The notes under the pieces are model-generated. The model made no database searches, was not told the DNA's origin, and saw nothing but the letters and a program-made list of their open reading frames with translations. Of a stretch of DNA of 64,000 nucleotides, positions 1 through 13,000 are shown piece after piece. The stretch is from Piscicola geometra (lineage: Eukaryota; Annelida; Clitellata; Hirudinida; Piscicolidae): contig OX030957.1 of assembly GCA_943735955.1 (NCBI GenBank), positions 5,339,301 to 5,403,300 of the forward strand, given 5' to 3'. Each line of letters begins with the position of its first letter. Within the stretch, counting starts at the first letter, position 1. The translations under genes and the position numbers were made by a program.

Positions 1-862
1 AATTTTATATTTATAGTTCAATTTTTCCTAGAAAGCCATTATATATTATTTTGACACCTCAAGCAAAAATAACTTTTAAAATAAATTTAAATAATAAACA
101 AACATTACTCATACTTATTTTCAAAACTTTTCTTTCATCTTCCCTTCAAAATATTTTCTTAGAAATATTTTTCCTAAATCCCACTATATGATCGATTAGT
201 CACAAAAGATTATTTTTAATTCAATCACACTAAAGATTTACCTGACACTATGCCTTAAGCCTTATCAATTCTTTCCGAATAATTTATTCATGATGGCCAT
301 CAAAAAGTAGTTACTCCGACGAACTTCTTTGCATGTATTGCGACTTTGAATATCGCTCGTAGAAGGAAAAATGATACTCATAAAAACAACATACAAGCCC
401 CTCTTTTCTTATGCATTTCACTGATTTTTTATTTATTTTTCTAATATTTAAAAGCTAATTTAAGCTTAAATGTTTTTCATCTTTTATTTAATTTGCTTTT
501 AGACAAACTGCGAATTTTTCTATATACTTTCCAACTCTTGCATAATACAACGATGTTTTAATCAATTAAGGAGATTATCTTTAAATGAATGACCTCAGAA
601 AAATTGTAAATTTTAGATTTGCTTAAATCTAGAAAAAATTACAAAATTAAAGATGTAAAAACTAATACGAGTGAAAATAAAAATATAGAAAACTAGTAAA
701 ATAGCTAATGAATAGAAAATTAGTTTCTAATCCTCATAAAATAACTTTCTAATCATTAAAAAAAACTTTGACAGCTTGAAGTTAAGTTAATACTGAAAAT
801 AAAAAAAATTAAATGTAGAATCATTAATATGCAAAGAGTTATTCTGAAAGCCAAAAACTAAC

Positions 863-1076
863 TATCAAGCCAGAAAGAGTTGCTCTTGTCCGTTCTGAGG
901 GGCACTGAGGGTCCGATGGTTCTGACGACGGCGTGGTCGAAGCCTCCCGCATCGAGTGTCAGAGCGGTGTAGAGGTCCCCTGAAGAGGTGGAGAGGAAGG
1001 AGAAGTTGGAATGGCGCTTGTAAGGACAGCGACCAAGACCACTTTCCTCCTTGAGAATGGCAGAAAGAGAGCTGAC
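863..1076 (-). CDS. Semaphorin exon 5
   Basis: The exon is 71 codons plus one base, between acceptor tacag and donor gttagt. It encodes GRCPYKRHSNFSF, SGDLYTALTLDAGGFDHAVV, RTIGPSVPLRTDKSNSFWLD. These match the semaphorin segment CPY....N.....GELY....AD..G.D..I.R..G....LRT....S.WL. It is noticeably richer in GC than its surroundings. The gene continues beyond position 1. Confidence 0.9.
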
Positions 1077-4000
1077 CTGTATGCATGTGTGTGTGTGTGT
1101 GGTGAAGTGAGTGTGGTAGCGATTTGGTGGGTTGTTGAATAAAATAGTAACTATTTAATGATATGATGTGATAATGTTGATGTGATAATGTTGATGTGAT
1201 AATGTTGATGTGATAATGTTGATGTGGTAATGTTGATGTGATAATGTTGATGTGATAATGTTGATGTGATAATGTTGATGTGATAATGTTGATGTGATAA
1301 TGTTGATGTGATAATGTTGATGTGATAATGTTGATGTGATAATGTTGATGTGATAATGTTGATGTGATAATGTTGATGTGATAATGTTGATGTGATAATG
1401 TTGATGTGATAATGTTGATGTGATAATGTTGATGTGATAATGATGATGTGATAATGTTGATGTGATAATGTTGATGTGATAATGTTGATGTGATAATGTT
1501 GATGTGATAATGTTGATGTGATAATGTTGATGTGTTAATGTTGATGTGATAATGTTGATGTGATAATGTTGATGTGATAATGTTGATGTGATAATGTTGA
1601 TGTGATAATGTTGATGTGATAATGTTGATGTGATAATGTTGATGTGATAATGTTGATGTGATAATGTTGATGTGATAATGTTGATGTGATAATGTTGATG
1701 TGATAATGTTGATGTGATAATGTTGATGTGATAATGTTGATGTGATAATGTTGATGTGATAATGTTGATGCGATAACGTTGATGTGATAATGTTGATGTG
1801 ATAATGTTGATGTGATAATGTTGATGTGATAATGTTGATGTGATAATGTTGATGTGATAATGTTGATGTGATAATGTTGATGTGATAATGTTGATGTGAT
1901 AATGTTGATGTGATAATGTGGTTGTGGAAAGAAAGCGGAATAATTAATGAATAAAATCCAGAAAAATGAACTGAAACTGTTCGCGTGTTTTTGTTGTTGC
2001 GTGATAGTTAATTGAGCATCGAGTCTGCCCTCTAATGCAGACCTGATGGTGTGGAGCGTTATGTTGCTGTTGCGGCATCTTTATTAAGCGTTGCGTATCG
2101 ACGTACGTAGGCGGAAAAAGGCAGAAGAACGGAGAAATTATGGATTCTTCATTTTTTTAATGTGAATTGTTTTAATTATTTTGAAAATTCTAGTGTTAGG
2201 GGTTTAAAATTATATGAAAAAAGTAAATTTGAAATGTATTTTTATTCCTTTTTTTAAGGTTTTAAGTCTCTTGTTGAAAACTAATCAAACGTGTATATTA
2301 TACTCATTAAAATTTTCTAATGAAAAAGATGTCAAAAGATTCAAATTTTTAAAAAACCTAAAGTATTAAAGTTTGAAAATATTTGAAAATAGAAATGTTA
2401 ATTTTTTTTCGTAGAGTGAAAATACAATTTTATATAATTATATTTTCTTATGAAACGAAAATTAACTTGTTACAAAAGTCACATGTACAAGCATCTTTTA
2501 ATTATGTGAAGGTTATCAATTAATTGTAGAAAATTATTCAATTTTCCATTTTTATATAAAAAAATAAACTGAATTAATGATTTTTAATGATTATCAATTC
2601 ACTACTATTCGTATTCGATATAATTGAATTATTTAATGAAATACGAATCGAATAATTTCAGCCATCGATGCCATATCGAATACTTGGCTAGCTCTGAAAA
2701 TTAGCTTTTTTCTTTTCTAAACGGTCAAAATATTTTGATACATTTTTTCAGTGCTGTTGTAGTTTTTATAGAAAAATGGGAAATTTATAGATTTCAAAAG
2801 TTTTTTTTATTCTGTATAAACACAAATTGTAGTATTAAAATTAAAACATATAGTTTCATTAGGCTTCTTTTAAAACGAGATTTTAAACAACGAGTCAAAA
2901 GCCTTAGAGAAAAAAATTTAAAGCTTGACATTATTTAGTTGCATAAATTTGAATCATTAAAAAAAAATTTCACAATTTGTGCAAAAAATTTGAAATGCTG
3001 TTTTCCTTTCACAAACAAATTGATTCCAGAAAACCGATAATTTGCGAAATATTAATCTAGTTTGGGCTCTCTATGAATGTCTATGATATTCACTTGTAAC
3101 AGTGAACTATATCTACCGAACACTTAAAGGGTTGTTGAAATTTCTGGTAAATAACGACATTTGAAAAGACTCCTTAATTTTTCATCAACTTGATTAATAA
3201 TTAAAATATTAAGATTAACATTGCATTTTTATGAGTCATGAGTTTAAAATAAATTCCTAGCATAAAAAGAATACTTAAAGTTGGTAATATCTTCAAAAAA
3301 ATGATAAAATTGCAAAACCGCTATAGAAACTTGAGTTATAAATCTTTCAACTAATAAAGTTTTCATGAAAAATAAACTATTCAGACGGTGTCATTGTGTT
3401 TATACGTTTATGTGCACTAATGTGAATTCTGCATGCAAAGAGCATATTTAAATTGGTTTTTATGTCGAATAATCCCGAAAAATCTATACAATAAAAATAT
3501 AACAGAATTTTTTTCTATTTCCATCCTAATTTTATGAATATTCTTTTAAAAAGCTTAAAAGCAGTATAATTATATGACTTACGTCAATTTCAATGCTAGC
3601 ATGGAGGAAAATACAAATTTCAGCGAATCTAAAAGAGATATTAAAATTTATGAGATAACGGAAAAACAAAATAGATTTTTGAATATGATATAAACATAAA
3701 TCGAAAATAAATACTTTTAAGCTTTTATAATTTTGAAAACATATCTGTAGAAAATAAAGGAAAAACAATACTTTAAACATAAACCTATAAAAAAGCTCAA
3801 TTCTTTCATATCTTTCTCTGAAGCAACTTCAAAGGTTATCTAGCCAGAACACTTATAAAGCACTCAACACTTTCAAACAAACACACACAAACACACATAC
3901 ACACGAAAAGACATACATTTCTCCAGGAGCACATGGGAGAGTGGGCGTATGTGCCACACGCTATGACCTCGCCATCATCTTGCATCACCAGCATTTTTAT

Positions 4001-7000
4001 GTAGTTTTCACAGACTTCCTGGTTTGAAAAGGTTAATTATCTAGTTACTAAAAGGTGCATAACTGGGCTTGGTTAGTACCTTGAGTGTGAAATCTAATTC
4101 TAGTTGGTTGATTTGAACAAAATCTTATTTACAAAAACACGCCGCAGAAGACAATTATTTTTTTATTGAAAAAAAAAACAAAATTTCAAACCGGTAGCAG
4201 TCCTTTGTTTTTGCAGATAGTCTTGTGTTTTGGATCAGGATGCCAGCTTATCACTTCTATGAGCTTCAAATTGCTGCGGTGCAGTCGGATGAGATGGTTC
4301 CTGAGATTATTTTTTTACTTGTGAGTAAAAGTATACATTCCACTTTTCAATTTTGAATGAAAACTGTGCATTTAAAAAAATTTTAATTTTATTTTAAACT
4401 TATATTAAAACCAAGTACTATTTAAAAATTTATTTTTGAAAGACTCTTAAAAACAAGAGTCCGTCTCAAAAGACATATAAATAAAATAGGAGGATTTCGT
4501 TTCTAATTCGGATTCAAAAAGATTAGCTGTGCTTTTATACTTTTAAGTGCTTTCAAGGCTTTTATTCGTGACTATTGATGAGAAAAACATTGTTTTTTGA
4601 CAAGTTTTTTCAAGTCATTAAAATTCAAAATTCTTCTGGGATTTTTGAATATAGAAGTTTTTGAAAAACTAAAAACCAATTTTAAAGTTTTTCCAAATGT
4701 AGATTTTTTATTGCAAAACTCCAAACACTAAATATACGCTGGTCACTTTGAAAATATTATAAATCAAAGAATAAATAACTTCTACTTTGTTTTTCTTTCA
4801 AAAACGTGAAATTGGGGAATTTCATTAGGAATTGTCATGACAAGGTCAGTATTTCAGTTTCCGTGCTTCCAAAATTTTAATTGGTTGTCTAGCCGTCTCC
4901 TTGTCATGAACGGGAGTCGGAAGCTTCAAGAGGTTTATTTCAAATTTGAATCTTCAATTGTGGGTTTAAATTTAAATTGTAAATTTTATTTAAATTTTAA
5001 GATTATAATTTGTTTGATTGTGAATTTAATTGAAACAGACGAAATGGCGACAGTGATACTTCCACGCATGCACTTTGAGTATTGCCAATATTTTGGTGTT
5101 TGGAGTTTTGCAATATTGAACCAAAATATCTTTTAAAATATTTAGTTTATAAAAAATAAAAAATAAATAAATAAATAAAAATATTTTAAAAAAGTTTTTT
5201 TAACATCTATTTTTAAGAAAAATTGTAAAAAGAATTTTTGTTTGAATACAATTTATTAAAAATAATTATTCTTTACTTTTTATATTGTAAAAAAATTTCA
5301 AGAAAAAATATTTTTTCTGATTTTAAAATTATTCTTTAAACCAAGCAATTTTCACTGATTCAAAAAAATTTGTGAAATTAAAAACTTTAGAAACTCGGAA
5401 TTTAAATTTTTTTTAAACTAAAGTTTATTCATTAATATACATTGACAATCTATAAGAATTTTCATTATTTTTGTTCATTCCACTTAGCGTAAATTTTCTA
5501 AGTTAATGTTTAATTTATGCTAAATTTGAACCTTTTATTTGTTTATAAACATCTTCAAATAATCCAAATGAATTAACCAAGAATCTAGAGCTCAATTTTC
5601 ATGGCCACTTACTTGGCGGAAATGATGATATAGGGGAGCGAGGGATGGAAGACAGGATGAAGGTAAGAAGTGAGGTTGGCATGGTGGAACATCCTAGTGT
5701 CTGAAGACATGTGAATGTCTGCGTGGTGATTCAATAGTCATTAATCAATAAAAAGTTTTTATTAAATAAGATATTTTTATTTCTCAAGTGGCGTGAGAAG
5801 GATGGCGTTGATGTGAAGTAATGCTTCACTGAAGCATTCAGGGAAAAAGGTTTAAGAAAGGTTATGTTCGAGATGTTCAAATGTAAGCTCAGGCGTAATA
5901 AGTTGATGAAAGTAATGACTTAAGCAGCTTCTGGGAAGGCTGTAGTACTAGTGGTGATTTAAGGATTCTTGAGTTTTTATTTTATGAGATGCATTTCTAG
6001 AAAAACTTTAACACATTTTATGATACGAAAAAGATTTGATTTAATTTTTGAAAACGTGAAAATTTCAAATATTGAAGAAATGTTTTTTTAGTTATAAAGT
6101 TACGTTTTTGAGTATGCGTGATAATTCATTTGCATTTGATTTTTTGATACTTTTATCATGTTATCATCTATATGTTTAGTAAATGCCAAATCTGAAATGT
6201 AACTAGTTTGAACTTCTATTATTATTTTTTCATTAATGAAAGAAAAGTTAAGTTTTTTATACTTTTATATTTTCAAATTTTTTAAAGTTTTTTTTAAATT
6301 TCAATTTTACAATGTTTACTAAATATATCTCTTCTGTTCAGTAAAATCTGCAAATATGAATTTATTCGTTGAGATTAAATTTTTTTCAAATAATAATTAT
6401 TACGGTTTGATGAATAAGTTCAATTTTTCTGCATTTTTCAGCACGTTGAAATCACCTAAAGACGCTTAGTTTACTTGCTCCAAAAATTCCATTTGCTGAG
6501 TTTCATCTGACAAGAGCTGCTAGTAGTGAAATATATGAAGCTAACAAATTTCCCTAAACAAGCAGCTTGACAAGTCATCAATCAATTATCTTTATAACTT
6601 ACAAGCCTAATTGAAAATATAGATTAATTTCATCTAAATCCAATCTTATACAATTAAATTAGTCTAAATTATATATTATACAGTAAACTTTTTTAAAGTT
6701 AATAAATGCGTAAAAAAAATAATAAAATGGGTTGGTGGATGTTTGAAAGAGGTTAATTGAAGCCTTAGGGGTCTGCCATAAAGATGGATAACGAAGGATA
6801 TAAAGGAAGAATTAAGTTTCGCTAAAAACCACAAAAAACATCTGCTGTACTTCTATAGTACAGTTTTTGGCAAAATTGCGACTTCTTTTGCTCAAAAACA
6901 TTTATAAATTCTGCAGAGAAGGAAAATGAATAAATAACAATAACTGGAAACCTTGTTTTCGTCTGTATAATAATTGAAACCTTGTTTCGTTCATCATCAA

Positions 7001-10000
7001 TCGTTCTCCCATTATAAAAGTGTCTTCTCCTAGATTGAAACTTCAATCCAACTCGTGGAACAAACAAAAAAAATAAACTATTATTTTTTCGAACGAAATA
7101 ATTGCTTGTATAATATCGTAATGATTCTCACTAAGATCAGTATCACGCGATTCTGTGAATATACTCACGTTGCTGTGATTTACAACATACAATTTACCAA
7201 ATTTTTAGAGCCATTTGAACGGAATATACTTTCTGCATATTAATAGACTCAAAACGTGAAAAATTGTATACAATTTCCGCGATATTAAAATAATAATAAA
7301 AAATTACAGTTACATAATTTTTCTTCATTTTTCACTTCCATTTCACCGCATTAAAAATAATATAAATAGCAAGAATGGATTAAAGAGTTTAAGAAGACGA
7401 TTTGTTGAAGAAAAGCTAAATTAAGACATTCAAACCAATGCAAGCATGGAAAGATTTTTTTGACGAAGACAAGGAAATAAACACGGATTTAACAATGCTA
7501 ACAGCTCTGAGTGGATTCTCGCAGTAGTTCTTTATGTGTTCTAGAGGTTGTCTGTTTAATCTTTTTTCTTTTTCATTAGCTACATTTATAGTTGATAAAT
7601 GAATATCCTTCAACGATCGCCACCCCTCCCCTTTCATCATTTCCAACACCAACACCATTTCCACCATCACCATTGCAGGCAATTTCATCAAATGCAAATT
7701 CCCAACAGCAATGATGAACCGACCACAAAGCAGTCATGGTGATTAATTTCATGACATTCAGAGGCATATTAAATGAATGCATCATCTTACGACGTTACAA
7801 TAATGAGTAGTTGTTTTGGAGCTATGCTTCTCTATTAATTTTTATTTGTAACATCTATCTTTATGAATATTTATTTTGCAATTAAAAGCTTTTTCTCACT
7901 ATCAGTTTGGATGATTATCTTTTTTTTGTATAATGCACTGACATTTTTTAAACAATTATTGAATTTTAAGCATAAAATTTTTAAAATAAAAATTAAATAT
8001 TATAAAATGAATAATAATAATAATGAATGAATGAAGTATGACATTTATGAGCGGACATTAGTGGAGCAAGACATAACGTTGGTTGCAGTCTAAATATTTT
8101 GCTAATGCATGAAAGGTACGAAGCAATTAATCCCTGTGTTGCTCTTTCACTCGAAGTTCACAGTAGTCATGCATCTTTCCATATAATAATTGTTTCATTA
8201 AAGGATGATGTTTTCATAATGTTTTTTTAATTATACATTTAAAGGCATTAATTAAAAATTGGTTTTTTTCTATCAATTTTTTCTTGAGATACAACTTGAT
8301 GAAGTTCATATCAAAATCTAATATGAATACGTTTTTAAAGTTTATCAAGCTTCGGATTAAATTCTTATCTGCGGATTTGAGTTTATCATTGGGGCCATTA
8401 AAAATGAGTTTAAGTCAAAATAAAAAATTAATATAGTTCTTGAACTATTTATGCCGACTTTTTCCAAATACCCTTCGAATCGTAAGAATAACTCGATCAT
8501 GCTTTCTAATCAAAACGATGCTTAATTGACTTGATTTTCTTGCTCATTCTCATTCATTCTCACCAATCGATCTTAGTTCGATGACGTTTCATTATTTTTA
8601 TAATTTATTAGAGTTTGCCTTTGCGCCAGTTTACTTCTCGCCTTGTGACTTTCTGACCATCGGTCTTCTAGAGCTCAAAAAAAAGTAATGAAATATTAAT
8701 TTTTCATTTTTTCCCAAAAAATATTCGAACTTAAATTATATTTAAATTTTTTAAACTCACTTTTCATTTGTTTAAAAACTTTAGATTATAATTCAAGCCT
8801 GATGTCAAATTGTTCATCCGTTAAACGTTATTACAAAGTTTAAAATTTTCTTAAGGATTTAACGTTAAAGTTAATTATGGAATTAATTAACAGACTAATT
8901 AACTTTTGTAATCTTATACTTCCGTTGATCAGTTCATTAATCAGTTAGTTTGTAGGATATAACTGTAAAACTGTAATCTTAAAAACATATTATACATTAA
9001 TTAATAAAGTTTTTATACATTTTCTTTTTTTGGTAGTGAAGTTTAGTTTACTTTTTGAGTAATGTTGTCATGGACATGTTGAGAAGTTTTTAATCCTTGT
9101 TTTTTCATTTATTTTTTTTGTTGCAAAAATAGAAAATGCATTTTTTGTAAGAAAAACTATCACTAGTTGGCTTTTTATTGCAAAAACACAAAACCAGATC
9201 AAATTCATTTAAAATGTGTGAAAAAAAGTTTAGTCAAAAATACAATTTTAGTTGGTATAATATGCATATAACTTTGAAAAAACTTGGTTTAATTAAAACT
9301 GGAATACCAAAGATTTATGAAACTTGCATTAAAATGGGAAATATAGCGAAATTGAATCAGTAAAAAGTTCACGCAAAAAAATAACTTCAGCTTGCATAAT
9401 CATAACGTTAAGCAAAACTCGGTTTTTTGTAATGAATTTTTTTATTCATTAACTTTCTTGAACGTCTTTGCTACTTCTTATAGGAGTCCCATGTAGGAAA
9501 AATCTTGCAACTAACTTCACCTATATTTAAAATAATTAATTAACTTGAAAATGTAAAAAAACATAACTATTTATTTATATTATTTATTTATATTATCTGG
9601 TAATGCAGATTCATGAAGTTTGAATTTATTTAAACTTTGAATCTTTTTATCTCAATTTTTTTCTGGAATATTCATGAGAGAGAACATAAATTCCAACCAA
9701 CTTGTTTAGCAACAATTCCGCTTTGCTAGAATCTATCTTTTCAAAATTATTCAAAATGAAATATGGTCTTAAAGTCCAAAAACTTGCATTTCAAATTAGG
9801 ATTAATAACTTAGCCAAATTGCCATTGCGCAAAAATTGTTCAATAAATCATGTTTTCTCCAACATTATTCAAAAAATTGTATCGTTCTATTTATCTGTTA
9901 TAAGGATACAAATTATCGAAAAGCTTTTTTTAAAACTTGTAATAAATATATAAAGCATTTTATTCGACTTATATTCGATTTGTGACCATCAAGCATTGAA

Positions 10001-13000
10001 TGCTGGAAAAAGGCGTAAAAATGAGTTGAGAACGCGACAGTTTCTTCAAAGATTTTATTTGTTGTAATTTTGGAATTAATCGAAAACATATACACACACA
10101 CAGACATATACAACTCTTGTCAAGAAAGATGGATCATTAAAAAATTTGAGTGAATTATTATCTTTTTTTTAACTTTGGATGAAATTGATATAGAAAAAAA
10201 AAGTTCAAAATAAACAAATAAGTTCAAATTATAGTATAAGGTTCTTTTTATCAGAAAAAGAAGTTGTATAAAAAAAGTAACTGAAGACAGCTCTTATATC
10301 TTTATAAAAACCAATTTGAACGCCTTAAGAGAAGTTATGTATATATATAATACAAAATAAAACTTTATCATTTATATTTTTTTATGAAACAAGTTTATAA
10401 ATCAACATTGCTTTTAAAACAATAGATGATGAAATAAAAATACTTATTTACAGTGTATCTTATGTCTTTTTGATAAATGAGCCCTTCAAACAGTCTCATC
10501 GAGCCTTTTTACCACGCAAAATAGGTTCATTTGATATAAAAAACGAGTGTCTAAACAAAAAACATTTTCGTTTTGAAATAATTTATTTTGAATGATAGAG
10601 TCTTAATGATTTTCTTTGTTTTCATGAAAATACTTTCAGAGCAACCATTTTTTTATAAAAATTGTAATTAAAATTATAATAACATTATAATAATAGGTTT
10701 TTATTAGACGTTGTTACAAAATGTTACCTTGTAAACAAAGCCTTTATTACTTCTACCATAGTAACATACTAGTAGATTCTCATACGTTGAGGCATAACTC
10801 CAAATAATCCAAGGTCGTAACCGCCTTCTATCAGTATAAATATGCAATAAACAATGTGAGTATAATTAAATTATCTTTGCGTTAAACCTTTCTATAATAC
10901 TTAAAAACTTTTCTTTAACATTTTCAGCAGCCACAATAGCATATAGAGTTTTGAGTTTTTTAAAACCATCATTTTTGTTCACAGACAATCTCACTATTTC
11001 ACTCAATGTGTTTTAAGGTGAACTTTTTAAACAATATTGATGAATTTTGGCTATCTTTTTATTTGTATATGAAAATTCTTCAAACATTGGTATGCAAAAC
11101 TTATTTTTATATAAACTTTTATAATATAAAAGTTATGTGGATAGTATTATATTGTTGTCAATACTCCATCTAATAAGAATGATGGTGTTGTGGTGATGAA
11201 GAAGATGCTGTATATGATGCTGTGGCGATGATGATAATGATGATAATGATGATAGCGGTGTGCGTGAGAATAGATACAAGGGGTGATTTCAATCAATTAT
11301 TAAGAATATATATTTTTTTTACATATTTTTTTTAACCTATTCTATAGGGCATTTAAAAACTGTGTTAACAAATCTATTTAAAAACGCTTCTGAATTTGAA
11401 AAAGAGTGCTAAAAAAAATACAACTGATTGATGATTGATTGATTGAACTGAAACTGTGTTTATAAAGAAAATTTTTAAAAAATACTGATGAGTCTCTTCT
11501 ATACATTTTTGTTTTTATATAAAAGAAATCAAACTTTTGTATGCCAGTTTTATTTTAACAATTCTTGCTTTAAAAAAAATTAACTAACTTTTTTTGCTAT
11601 AAAAACTCATCTAGTGGTTATACGCACTTAAAATATTTTTCAGAAGTAATATACCTAATAATCTTTTCTATTTTTACATTGTAATCAGAATAATTAATTT
11701 TTAAAAAACGACAATCATTACTTTTTTTTTATTTCTAGAAACATTTAAAACAATCACATCTTAAAGCGTTAAACTTATTTCAGATGATCTTATAACATAT
11801 TTTCAATATCTTCACAAAACGCACATAATTTTCCAAAAAAACATATTCTTTTTACATATTTCAAAATATATTAATTATTTTATTTTAGATTTCATAAAAT
11901 ATATATTTCAAAATAAATTAATTATTTTATTTTAAATTTCATAAAAGATATAATACGGTCAGATTAGAATTTTCAATTAAATGAGAGTAAGTGAAAACCC
12001 AATATCAACTTTAATCAGTTTTATCCAGTTTTTTATTCGTAGATTAATCGTTTCTTTTAAAATATAGAAGCAGGAGGCTTGAATGGAAACACCTTAACGA
12101 TTAATATTAAAAAGAAGGTTCTAAAAATATACTATACAACTAATTTTTCACTTGTTTCTATTTTATCTTTATACTTTCATAACTTCTCAAAGAATCACAA
12201 CTGTAAATTTTGGAAATATGATTTTTAATTCCTAAATTACTAGCCTAAAAATGCACCTTTGATGACCTAATTAAACGGTTTGACTGAAAATAACTTTCTT
12301 GCAAAATATGTTGTTAATGCTTAACAAATCTTGCATCAATTCTTGTTTCATCGTTCAGCTCAATGAGAAACATCGTTGTTCCTAATTGAATTTATGGTTT
12401 TCTCCAAATCAGAAGACTTGTAAAAAATATTCGTAGAAAAACGATTTTTCTTGACTTGGGCGAGCTCTCAACAGCTTGTGAATAAATTCGTTTGTTTGTT
12501 GTGTATTTAGTCGTTTATGATTTCGAATGCATGCATGATTAAATTGAAGGTGTAAATGCGCCTTTAAATTTCTGTCCTTGCAACATGCTTCAGTGCGTTG
12601 TTAAATCGGATAAAGCGAAATAATTATTGGTTTTAGGGCTTTAAGGGTAGTTATGTGTTTGGAATTTTGAGATCATTTATAAAATTTCTTTTTACTAATT
12701 TTATTTTTATTTGCCATTCGATTTTGCTCTTAATTTTTACCCTTTAAACAAGTTTATATTCGATTATTATGAGACCAAGTCAGGAAAATATAATTTTTTA
12801 CCTCAAAGCGTTTTTTAATATTTATTTTTATTCAAGCCTTATACAAATATTCCTAATATTTTTATATTATTAATACATGTTTATTAAGCCTAGTGATTGA
12901 ATATTCTAAAGCCTTAAAATGCCAATATGGATTTCTCAGAATTATTCGCTAGCTATTTTTTTAATGATAAAAAAGTAATTTTTATACTGTTCTATTTCAA

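Noticed and set aside
7416..7785. Overlapping minus-strand frames with a hydrophobic start, considered as another semaphorin 5' exon
   Set aside because: There is no phase-compatible donor, and the exon at 14833-14941 already supplies a fitting signal peptide.
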